From: an uncultured Collinsella sp.
GTDB lineage: Bacteria; Actinomycetota; Coriobacteriia; Coriobacteriales; Coriobacteriaceae
Assembly (NCBI GenBank): GCA_902490405.1
Contig: CABUDS010000059.1
Span: 1-6,347, forward strand
DNA length: 6,347 nucleotides
Reading direction: 5' to 3'
Part shown: piece by piece, positions 1 to 5,168 of the stretch
How the letters are laid out: every line of letters starts with the position of its first letter
How positions within the stretch are numbered: the stretch's first letter is position 1
The notes under the pieces: model-generated
The model's database searches: none
Told to the model about the DNA's origin: nothing
What the model saw: the letters and a program-made list of their open reading frames with translations, nothing else
Position numbers and translations under genes: made by a program

Positions 1-75
1 GGCGGCTGATCCGGTCCGACCGGGCCGCGCGGCAAGGAGATATATTGCCAGACCGGAGGGCCCCCGGGGGCGGGA
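1..75. repeat. GC-rich block of three consecutive stem-loops at the window edge
   Basis: Three inverted repeats follow one another. The first, 2-28, pairs GCGGC with GCCGC and CCGGT with ACCGG around a CCG loop, with a TGAT bulge on one side. The second, 31-49, pairs GGCAA with TTGCC around a 9-nt loop. The third, 60-71, is the perfect palindrome GCCCCCGGGGGC. This is strongly GC-rich, unlike the AT-rich sequence beside it. It could be an intergenic repeat element, the end of a structured RNA, or part of a coding sequence; the minus strand is open in at least one frame. I recognise no RNA family here, and the left edge cuts it. Confidence 0.4.
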
Positions 76-96
76 ATCCAGCACTCCATATTTTGT

Positions 97-204
97 TCAC
101 AAATGAGTAGAACCCTCAGTTGCTTCACTGAGGTCGTATTCGAAGCAGCAGCTTCTGATATTGGCGATGACCAGCTGTTTTATGAATATTGAGACATCGG
201 TCAT
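97..204 (-). CDS. Doubtful 35-residue ORF in the AT-rich spacer
   Basis: An ATG at 202-204 opens a 35-codon frame ending in TGA at 97-99. The predicted peptide starts MTDVSIFIKQLV, has a Cys-Cys pair near its middle and ends in an acidic, polar tail. An in-frame TAA lies six codons upstream, so it cannot be much longer. A GGAG lies about 18 nt before the ATG, too far for a good Shine-Dalgarno site. The ORF region holds two small perfect hairpins (114-133 and 142-155), and a 7-bp inverted repeat (166-172 with 199-205) covers the start codon. These could equally mean a structured non-coding stretch or a relict gene. I do not recognise the peptide and assign no function. Confidence 0.15.
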   Translation of the reverse strand: MTDVSIFIKQLVIANIRSCCFEYDLSEATEGSTHL

Positions 205-205
205 C

Positions 206-303
206 TCTGGAGCGCTACTTTACTCCAAAGGAATCAGCTATTTGTTTCCCGTCGGTAAAAGGCGGGTTTTATTCGCCAAGCGTTCTTATATATAGAGAAG
301 TTT
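206..303. other. Spacer with no recognisable gene
   Basis: This AT-rich stretch lies between the doubtful small ORF and the first copy of the tRNA-Lys tail repeat. I see no convincing ORF on either strand. A plus-strand frame beginning at 189 runs through it, but that frame continues into the tRNA-derived repeat and terminator and looks spurious. A short inverted repeat (GGCG with CGCC, around 261-277) is the only structure noted. Confidence 0.4.
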
Positions 304-329
304 GGGTTCAAACCCGTGCACCGTCAACT

Positions 330-360
330 AAAAAGCGGCCGGCGTCTGCCAGTCGCTTTT
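330..360 (-). terminator. Intrinsic terminator, copy A
   Basis: On the minus strand AAAAGCG (354-360) pairs with CGCTTTT (331-337). Inside that, after one A-C mismatch, CTGGC pairs with GCCGG around a 4-nt AGAC loop. The stem ends in a run of five T (330-334). It is the same structure as the tRNA-Lys terminator at 506-537, with one base changed in the loop. Because copy A follows only a tRNA fragment, it may act as a backup terminator for tRNA-Lys read-through or be a relict. Confidence 0.7.
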
Positions 361-368
361 CTATTCTA

Positions 369-389
369 TGGTGGGCCGTCAGGGGTTCG
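369..389 (-). pseudogene. tRNA-Lys 3'-end fragment
   Basis: The minus strand here reads part of the T-loop, the 3' T-stem, the 3' acceptor strand (ACGGCCC), the discriminator A and CCA, identical to 546-566 of the intact tRNA-Lys. Everything 5' of the T-loop is missing and replaced by unrelated GC-rich DNA, so it cannot fold as a tRNA. A break within the T-loop is compatible with a site-specific recombination crossover or with a partial duplication endpoint. It also creates misleading plus-strand ORFs that resemble spurious database proteins. Confidence 0.8.
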
Positions 390-480
390 GGCCCGCTGCG
401 CGGGCGGCCGCTGCGGCGCTTCGCGCCTTGCGCGCTGCGCTGGCAAACGCTCACGCGTTTACTCAGCTCCGCGCCCCGAC
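390..480. other. GC-rich hairpin-rich spacer between the repeat copies
   Basis: Successive short stem-loops occupy this stretch: 392-404 (CCCGC/GCGGG, loop TGC), 415-427 (GGCGC/GCGCC, loop TTC) and 445-460 (AAACGC/GCGTTT, loop TCAC). The last has outer GCTG/CAGC pairing. A fourth hairpin starts here and runs into copy B: GCGCC (471-475) pairs with GGCGC (495-499), and ACGGG (479-483) pairs with CCCGT (490-494), with a CCG bulge. A plus-strand frame crosses it as an Ala/Arg-rich run, typical of chance translation of GC-rich DNA. It may be the residue of an inserted element or a transcribed structured spacer. Confidence 0.5.
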
Positions 481-566
481 GGGTTTGAACCCGTGGCGCG
501 GCAACAAAAAAGCGGCCGGCGTCCGCCAGTCGCTTTTCTATTCTATGGTGGGCCGTCAGGGGTTCG
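481..566. repeat. Copy B of the tRNA-Lys tail plus terminator repeat
   Basis: This is the partner of 304-389, attached to the intact tRNA-Lys gene. It comprises the GGGTT..AACCC inverted repeat (481-492), the tRNA terminator (506-537), the short tRNA 3' trailer, and the CCA end through the T-loop of the functional gene. In copy B the inverted repeat is extended by flanking bases into a longer bulged hairpin (471-499), which copy A lacks. Confidence 0.85.
506..537 (-). terminator. Intrinsic terminator of tRNA-Lys
   Basis: On the minus strand AAAAGCG (531-537) pairs with CGCTTTT (508-514). After one A-C mismatch, CTGGC pairs with GCCGG around a GGAC loop, and six T follow (506-511). It begins 8 nt after the encoded CCA, so it ends the tRNA-Lys transcript with a short trailer. 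Confidence 0.85.
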
Positions 567-621
567 AACCCTGGACCTTGGGATTAAAAGTCCCCTGCTC
601 TGCCAGCTGAGCTAACGGCCC
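546..621 (-). tRNA. tRNA-Lys (anticodon UUU)
   Basis: The 76-nt gene includes an encoded CCA (546-548). The acceptor arms GGGCCGT (615-621) and ACGGCCC (550-556) pair fully. The D-arm carries the usual TAGCTC..GAGC pattern. The anticodon loop reads CTTTTAA with TTT at 586-588, which gives lysine. The T-arm is CAGGG TTCGAAC CCCTG. It is a complete, normal-looking cloverleaf that decodes AAA and AAG. It has its own promoter (631-659) and terminator (506-537), so it is probably a single-gene unit, 28 bp after the aminopeptidase stop. Its last 21 nt are repeated at 369-389. Confidence 0.97.
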
Positions 622-630
622 GCGGGTGGC

Positions 631-659
631 ATTGTACCACGGTCTGGGACTATTCCCAA
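631..659 (-). promoter_or_regulatory. Probable tRNA-Lys promoter
   Basis: On the minus strand the -35 box is TTGGGA (654-659) and the -10 box is TACAAT (631-636), separated by exactly 17 bp. The expected start near 624 would give a leader of only about 3 nt before the mature tRNA 5' end at 621. The -35 box overlaps the last two sense codons and stop region of the aminopeptidase gene. The -10 matches the consensus at five of six positions and the -35 at four of six. Confidence 0.7.
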
Positions 660-1930
660 CTCCATTGGCCGTTCTGGAAAATCACAACTTCACGTCCATC
701 AGGCGTAATGCCCGTAATATCGATGTCGTCCGTGCCGATCATAAAGTCGACATGCGTGCTCGATACGTTAACGCCATGCTCCAGGAGCTCCTCCTTGGAC
801 ATGTCATACCCGCCCTCGATGCACTCGGGGAAGCCGACACCCAGCGCAAGGTGGCAGCTGGCGTTCTCGTCATAGAGCGTATCGTAGAACAGAACGCCAC
901 TTTCGCGGATCGGCGTGTTCTTGGAAATGAGCGCGACCTCGCCCAGATGAGCGGCACCTTCGTCGGTGTCAATGATGCTCGCAAGCGTCGCCTTGCCCAC
1001 GCGGGCGTCGTAGTCCACTACGCGGCCGGCCTCGAACTTAATCCAAAAATCGTCGACCTTGTTCCCGTGGTGGATGAGCGGCATGGCCGAGTAGACGATT
1101 CCGTCAGCGCGCATGCGATCAGGCGAGGTAAAAACCTCCTCGGTGGGGATGTTGGGGAAGAAGGGGTGGCCATCGGGCGTCTTGCCCTTGCCGCCGGCCC
1201 ACTCGTGACCTTTCGTCATGCCAATCGTCAGATCGGTTCCATTTGCCGAGGTGTAATGCAGGTAGTCGAAACGATTGTCGTTCAGGAAACGCAGGTTCTT
1301 TTCGAATGCGGCGTCATGGAGTTCCCAGTCGCTCTCCGGGTCCTGGCCATCGGCGCGAGCGGTGTGCAGAATCGCATTCCACAGCTTATAGATTGCAACC
1401 TCATCGGCGTCTCCCGGGAACACCTCGCGCGCCCAAGCCACGACTGGAGCGCCGGCGATACACCACGGGTTGATGTTGTAATCCAGTCCACGGCGAAAGA
1501 CCTTGCACTGCGTATTCCTTGCCTTGGAAGCCGCGGCTGGCTTGGCGGGATCGATACCCTTGAGAGCTGCAGGGTCCGCGCCCTCGATAAAGATAAAGCA
1601 GGCGCCATCTTGGGCCAAGGAATCCAGCTGCAGGCGCTTCCACTCGGGCGTCTGCTCAAAATAGCTTTTCTCGACATGCTCGTACGCGAGCCTCGTCACG
1701 GCATCATCGGCCCAAATGACCGTCACGTGGCCAGCGCCGGCGGCATAAGCCTCCGCGACCACCACGCGGGCAAAGGACGCGCACTCGACCGGAGACTGAA
1801 CGACAACCTCCTGGCCGGGCTTGACGTTTACGCCCTTGCGGACAACCAGGCGCGCATAGTTTTTAATCTTGGGCTCCAGGGCCTTCATGCCCTCCAGAGC
1901 TTCTTCGACCGTCAGGGCAGCTCGAATCAT
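650..1930 (-). CDS. M29-family metallo-aminopeptidase (AmpS/aminopeptidase T-like)
   Basis: This 426-residue protein has the usual length for peptidase family M29, cytosolic two-metal enzymes that remove N-terminal residues from peptides. The metal-site motifs are in order: PTEEVF (Glu264/265), GEVAL (Glu331), CHLALG (His360) and HVDFMIG (His393, Asp395). The spacing from His360 to His393 and Asp395 (33 and 35) matches what I recall of staphylococcal AmpS. The expected Tyr ligand seven residues after the first His is Phe here (Phe367), which is odd. The N-terminal part carries the PGQEVVVQSP segment typical of the family. I chose the ATG at 1930 because GGAG lies 6 nt before it; an in-frame ATG four codons upstream (1942) has no such site. 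No signal peptide is visible. It is the only protein gene between the 1958-1990 terminator and the tRNA. Substrate preference cannot be read from the sequence. Confidence 0.93.
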   Translation of the reverse strand: MIRAALTVEEALEGMKALEPKIKNYARLVVRKGVNVKPGQEVVVQSPVECASFARVVVAEAYAAGAGHVTVIWADDAVTRLAYEHVEKSYFEQTPEWKRLQLDSLAQDGACFIFIEGADPAALKGIDPAKPAAASKARNTQCKVFRRGLDYNINPWCIAGAPVVAWAREVFPGDADEVAIYKLWNAILHTARADGQDPESDWELHDAAFEKNLRFLNDNRFDYLHYTSANGTDLTIGMTKGHEWAGGKGKTPDGHPFFPNIPTEEVFTSPDRMRADGIVYSAMPLIHHGNKVDDFWIKFEAGRVVDYDARVGKATLASIIDTDEGAAHLGEVALISKNTPIRESGVLFYDTLYDENASCHLALGVGFPECIEGGYDMSKEELLEHGVNVSSTHVDFMIGTDDIDITGITPDGREVVIFQNGQWSWE

Positions 1931-1957
1931 ATGCCACTCCATCTATCTATAGGACAA

Positions 1958-1990
1958 TAAAAAGGCGCGCCGCAAAAACGACGCGCCTTA
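1958..1990 (-). terminator. Intrinsic terminator after the membrane-protein gene
   Basis: On the minus strand AAGGCGCG (1982-1989) pairs with CGCGCCTT (1962-1969) around a 12-nt loop, and a T run follows. It lies 30 bp after the stop at 2020 and should close the purC transcript. The next gene starts at 1930, leaving very little room for a separate promoter. Confidence 0.85.
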
Positions 1991-2019
1991 TATCTTAGCG
2001 ATAAGTATGTATGCAAACG

Positions 2020-2595
2020 CTACTTCTTCTTGGAGTCCTTTTTGTCCTCCTCGGCAGCTGTGCGCTCGATAAGAGCGTTGAGCTTGTTCTCGGACATGCC
2101 CTCGGCCTGCGCGCGGTACATGTTGCGCAAGGGACGAATACGAGCGAAGTCGTAGATAAAATCACCCAGGATGATGACATAGGACAAAACGATGCCGACC
2201 ATCTGAACAGGACTGGACACCGTGCCGCCGGGAGCGAAGTAGAGCGAAGCCCAGATTGCCACGACGAGCACCATGCCGATAGCGAGCACGGCCCACCAAA
2301 TACGGCGGCGCTTGGTGTAGTCCTCATCCTGCTTGAGAAGGATATTCGACACCGTGTAGATGCGATCCTCGCGGGCGCGCTGCTTGGCCTTGCGGGCGCG
2401 CTTTTCCTCCTTGGAAAGGCCTTCCAGGTTTTCGCCCTTCTCGAGCTCTTTGCGGCGTGCCTTGGATGATGCCGGCACGACGTGAACAGAGCTCGCTGCC
2501 TGACGGGCGGGCTTAGCGGATGCGGCGGACTTGCGCGCAACCCCGGTAACCTCGCGGGATTGCGTGCGCTTGTTCGTGGCGCTGCGGGTACTCAC
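2020..2595 (-). CDS. Two-helix membrane protein of unknown function
   Basis: I do not recognise a family for these 191 residues. The first 98 are hydrophilic and very basic: a Ser/Ala/Lys-rich stretch (1-45), then a Lys/Glu/Arg-rich, probably helical or coiled segment (46-78). Two hydrophobic segments follow (about 99-121 and 129-149), joined by a short Pro-Gly-Gly loop. A charged tail ends in lysines. Arg/Lys clusters at 95-98 and 152-161 put both ends in the cytoplasm by the positive-inside rule. The GTG start directly follows the purC TAA, and AAGGAG inside the last purC codons lies 9 nt before it, so translation is probably coupled. It ends just before a strong terminator. A membrane adaptor or nucleic-acid-contacting role would be guesswork; the link to purine synthesis may be only transcriptional. 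Confidence 0.85.
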   Translation of the reverse strand: MSTRSATNKRTQSREVTGVARKSAASAKPARQAASSVHVVPASSKARRKELEKGENLEGLSKEEKRARKAKQRAREDRIYTVSNILLKQDEDYTKRRRIWWAVLAIGMVLVVAIWASLYFAPGGTVSSPVQMVGIVLSYVIILGDFIYDFARIRPLRNMYRAQAEGMSENKLNALIERTAAEEDKKDSKKK

Positions 2596-3483
2596 TTACG
2601 CGTTCTCCTTCATACTTGTGAACTGGGAGCCCGTGATGATTTGGAAGGCCTCGCGATAGCGCTCGGACGTGCCATCGATGACCTCGGCGGGCAGGTGCGG
2701 GGTCTCCCCCGTCATATCCCAGTTGGCCTTGAGCCAATTGCGGACGAATTGTTTGTCGTAGCTGGGCTGGATCTTGCCCTCCTCGTAGCTGGCAGCAGGC
2801 CAGAAACGGCTGGAGTCGGGCGTGAGGCACTCGTCGATCAGCGTGACCTTGCCATCAATAACACCAAACTCGAACTTGGTGTCGGCGATGATGATGCCAC
2901 GGGTCGCGGCGTACTCGGCAGCGGCCTTGTAGATCTTGAGAGATAGGTCGCGAATCTGCGTGGCGATGTCCTCGCCAACAATCTCGCAGCAACGCTCGAA
3001 CGAGATGTTCTCGTCGTGGTCACCGATCTCGGCCTTCGTGGAGGGCGTGAACAGCGGCTCGGGGAGCTTGGACGCCTCCGTTAGGCCCTCAGGCAGCTGA
3101 ATGCCACAGACGGTGCCGTTCTCGTCGTAGGTCTTCTTGCCCGAACCGGTCAGATAGCCGCGGACGATGCACTCGATAGGAATCGTCTGCGCCTTCTTGA
3201 CCAGCATGGCGCGACCGGCGAGATAGTCACGGTACTCAGCAAACTCCTCGGGGAAAACCGCCGGGTCGATGGAAACGAGGTGGTTAGGAACAATGTCGGC
3301 AAACTTATCAAACCAGAATGCCGAGATGCGGTTGAGCACCTCTCCCTTAAACGGAATCTCGTCGGGGAGAATAAAGTCGAACGCAGAAATGCGGTCGGTG
3401 GCGACCATCAGCAGGTTTTCACCGGCATCGTAGATATCACGAACCTTGCCACGGGAATCCGGACGACGCTCCATCGTTGTCAC
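2596..3483 (-). CDS. purC: Phosphoribosylaminoimidazole-succinocarboxamide synthase (SAICAR synthase)
   Basis: The enzyme joins L-aspartate to CAIR using ATP, giving SAICAR in de novo purine synthesis in the cytosol. Diagnostic segments are the N-terminal RGKVRDIYD nucleotide-binding strand, ATDRISAFD, ECIVRGYLTGSG, IIADTKFEFG and LIDECLTPDSSRFWP. At about 295 residues it belongs to the longer form (yeast Ade1-like), not the roughly 240-residue Bacillus/E. coli form. I chose the GTG at 3481-3483, since AAGGAG lies 8 nt before it. The in-frame GTG at 3490-3492 overlaps that site and is unlikely; an ATG three codons downstream is possible but lies farther from it. No other purine gene is in the window. 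The 107-bp leader holds a perfect hairpin (3515-3532), and I saw no PurR-type box. The stop abuts the start of the membrane-protein gene. Confidence 0.96.
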   Translation of the reverse strand: MTTMERRPDSRGKVRDIYDAGENLLMVATDRISAFDFILPDEIPFKGEVLNRISAFWFDKFADIVPNHLVSIDPAVFPEEFAEYRDYLAGRAMLVKKAQTIPIECIVRGYLTGSGKKTYDENGTVCGIQLPEGLTEASKLPEPLFTPSTKAEIGDHDENISFERCCEIVGEDIATQIRDLSLKIYKAAAEYAATRGIIIADTKFEFGVIDGKVTLIDECLTPDSSRFWPAASYEEGKIQPSYDKQFVRNWLKANWDMTGETPHLPAEVIDGTSERYREAFQIITGSQFTSMKENA

Positions 3484-3514
3484 GTGAGTCACTCCTTACC
3501 AAAATACGACAGTA

Positions 3515-3532
3515 ATGCGGGCTTTCCCGCAT
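3515..3532 (-). promoter_or_regulatory. Perfect stem-loop in the purC leader
   Basis: ATGCGGG (3526-3532 on the minus strand) pairs with CCCGCAT (3515-3521) around a 4-nt AAAG loop. It sits 59 bp after the kinase stop and 31 bp before the purC start. No T run follows directly; a weak TATTTT comes 8 nt later. It may be a poor terminator for the kinase transcript, an mRNA stabiliser, or part of purC control. Confidence 0.5.
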
Positions 3533-3566
3533 GTTCTCGCAAACCCGGAGCGGCAAGGACAAGACC

Positions 3567-3573
3567 CCTCCTT
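3567..3573 (-). promoter_or_regulatory. Orphan Shine-Dalgarno site between the kinase and purC
   Basis: AAGGAGG, a seven-base match to the anti-Shine-Dalgarno sequence, lies 17 nt after the kinase stop and about 84 nt before the purC start, so it serves neither gene. A TTG at 3554-3556, 10 nt on, would open a 39-codon frame ending at 3437. That frame runs through the hairpin and overlaps the purC start out of frame. It could be a leader peptide or chance. Confidence 0.3.
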
Positions 3574-3590
3574 CACCGAGTAGCGAAAAG

Positions 3591-5156
3591 CTAGTGCTCC
3601 ATTGTAGTAGATGCCGCGTCCGCCGTGTGCTCGCGTGGCAGATGAATCGTAAAAGTCGTACCCTTTCCAAGCTCCGACTCCACGGAAATGTAGCCATGAT
3701 GGCGCTCGACGATCTGTTTAGTCACGGCGAGACCCACGCCCAGACCGCCCGCCTCGCGGGCGCGGCTGGCGTCGGCACGCCAAAAACGTCCGAAAATACG
3801 CGACAGGTCTTCCTTGGCGATACCGATGCCCGTGTCCGAGACCGCAATATCGACGTGTTTACGATCGCTGAGCACCGACACCACGACCCATCCGCCCTCG
3901 GGGGTGTAGCGCATGGCGTTGCTCATGAGGTTAATAACGCATTGCGTGATCATGTCGGGATCTGCCTCGACAACGTCATCGTGGCCCTGCGTCTCATCCG
4001 CAAAGCGCAAACGCAGGTCACGGTCGGCAAACAGGCGCTCCTGGCCATTCACAATCGAACGCACAAACGGCACCATATCCACCGGCTCCAGGTTGAGCGG
4101 CGCGGTACTGTTTTCCATGCGCGACAGGTCGAGCATCTGCTGCACCAGACGGGCCAGACGACGCGTCTCGGATGCGACTGTCTCCAGGTGTTCGTCGTCG
4201 GTGGGATACACACCGTCTTGCATGGCCTCGACCGTTGCAAGCATGGCCATGAGCGGCGTGCGCAGCTCGTGAGCAACATCAGAGGTCAGGCGCTTCTCGT
4301 GCTTCATATCCTTTTCGAGTGAGGTGGCCATCTCGTCGAAGGTCTCTCCCAGCTGATCGATCTCATCATCGCCGCGCAAGCCCGTACGAGCGGACAGGTC
4401 TCCATCGCGAATCTGCTTGGCGGTGCTGGTAATACGATGAATCGGCTTGGTGAGCATGCGCGACATGAGCGCTCCGATAACGACCGAGATGCAGACGGCC
4501 ACAACCGCGGCAAGGGCCATGGCGTTAAAGGTCTTCTCTCTGAATGCTGAGTCTGCCTTGGTGAGCAGGGCATCGGAGCCAATCGCCCACAATTTGACCT
4601 GACCCACGTGCTCGCCGGAGGACGTCACGATCTCAACGTTGGCAACACTATTGGAATCGGTGGGAGCAGACGAGACTGGGCTGTGCGATGCCTTCTTTCC
4701 GCTCGTACCGTCGGTCGTCGCCTGATTTTCGCGCACATCGGCAGTAGCGCTTGCCGAGGGCCACGAGTCGTCGTAGACGATGACGCCCTTTTTATTGACA
4801 ACCTGCATGCCAAGATCGTCGGACACCAAGCTCGATGTCGCGACCGCACGCAACTCCCCCGCGGTCCAATTGCCGTTTTCCTCGTACGACGTCGCAAGCT
4901 TTTCGGCTGCGGAATTGGCGATTTCGACAATATTGGAGCGCGTGTAATCCGTAAAAACCGTGCCCCACACAACGGAGACAACGCCCACCAGCACCAGTAC
5001 CGTCATGAGCGATGTCAGGGCAAAAGCCAGGGCCATGCGCGAGGGATAGCTCATCGTTGGCCGTGAATCGGAACGAGGCGTGTTCCAACTAGCCTTGGAA
5101 CCCGCCTCGTTCTCCTGCTTATGCTTTTGCCCGATTTCAAAGCGCGCAGGTGTCAT
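3591..5156 (-). CDS. Membrane sensor histidine kinase (BaeS-like architecture)
   Basis: A 521-residue sensor that autophosphorylates on histidine and passes the phosphate to the regulator encoded just upstream. It has a hydrophilic N-terminal tail (1-40), TM1 (about 41-68), an extracytoplasmic domain (69-209) with a Ser/Thr/Ala-rich low-complexity stretch (about 131-180), TM2 (about 210-231), HAMP (about 230-283) and a HisKA domain with AHELRTP and phospho-acceptor His296. The ATPase domain follows, with N box NLMSNAMRYTP (Asn413), G1 DTGIGI (Asp441), F box FGRFWR and G2 GGLGVGLA. All catalytic boxes are present. The ATG at 5156 has AAAGGA 8 nt upstream. It begins 12 bp after the regulator stop, so the two are one operon. 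The EAMQDGVYP segment after the H box resembles BaeS-type kinases. The signal sensed cannot be inferred. Confidence 0.95.
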   Translation of the reverse strand: MTPARFEIGQKHKQENEAGSKASWNTPRSDSRPTMSYPSRMALAFALTSLMTVLVLVGVVSVVWGTVFTDYTRSNIVEIANSAAEKLATSYEENGNWTAGELRAVATSSLVSDDLGMQVVNKKGVIVYDDSWPSASATADVRENQATTDGTSGKKASHSPVSSAPTDSNSVANVEIVTSSGEHVGQVKLWAIGSDALLTKADSAFREKTFNAMALAAVVAVCISVVIGALMSRMLTKPIHRITSTAKQIRDGDLSARTGLRGDDEIDQLGETFDEMATSLEKDMKHEKRLTSDVAHELRTPLMAMLATVEAMQDGVYPTDDEHLETVASETRRLARLVQQMLDLSRMENSTAPLNLEPVDMVPFVRSIVNGQERLFADRDLRLRFADETQGHDDVVEADPDMITQCVINLMSNAMRYTPEGGWVVVSVLSDRKHVDIAVSDTGIGIAKEDLSRIFGRFWRADASRAREAGGLGVGLAVTKQIVERHHGYISVESELGKGTTFTIHLPREHTADAASTTMEH

Positions 5157-5168
5157 ATGTGATTTCCT

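Larger units (their letters stand above)
304..389. repeat. Copy A of the tRNA-Lys tail plus terminator repeat
   Basis: This 86-bp block aligns without gaps to 481-566 at an offset of 177 bp. By eye there are eight mismatches: seven in the first 40 positions and one in the remaining 46. It contains, left to right, a GGGTT..AACCC inverted repeat, an intrinsic terminator reading on the minus strand, and 21 nt matching the 3' end of tRNA-Lys up to the T-loop. Homology stops inside the T-loop, after which copy A continues into unrelated GC-rich sequence. The near-identity of the terminator and tRNA part suggests recent duplication, conversion or selection. Confidence 0.85.

Noticed and set aside
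34..44. AAGGAGATATA resembling a phage or vector ribosome site
   Set aside because: No start codon follows at a suitable distance and the flanks are chromosomal-looking; it is the loop region of a hairpin, so the likeness is chance.
1..90. Considered as the end of RNase P RNA, SRP RNA or tmRNA
   Set aside because: None of the conserved core sequences I know for these RNAs is present in the visible part.
471..499. GGGTTTGAACCC considered as the T-arm of another tRNA
   Set aside because: With a 7-nt loop the stem does not pair, and no acceptor, D or anticodon arm can be found beside it; it fits better as a bulged hairpin.
304..566. Repeats considered as a CRISPR array
   Set aside because: There are only two copies, 86 bp long, containing a tRNA end and a terminator; repeat length, number and content do not fit.
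316..615. Plus-strand ORFs across the tRNA region, including one reading GRQGFEPWTLGLK
   Set aside because: This is the familiar mistranslation of the antisense strand of a tRNA; both occurrences coincide with the tRNA-Lys tail copies.
626..1960. Long plus-strand ORF of 444 codons
   Set aside because: It lies exactly antisense to the M29 aminopeptidase, whose motifs are unmistakable; the plus frame is open because of GC-biased codon positions.
3484..3590. Search for a purine riboswitch or PurR box before purC
   Set aside because: I saw neither the conserved purine riboswitch core nor a Gram-positive PurBox motif; only one simple hairpin is present.
3531..4322. Plus-strand ORF of 263 codons opposite the kinase
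   Set aside because: It is a shadow of the kinase gene, which has all catalytic boxes, and shows no family pattern of its own.
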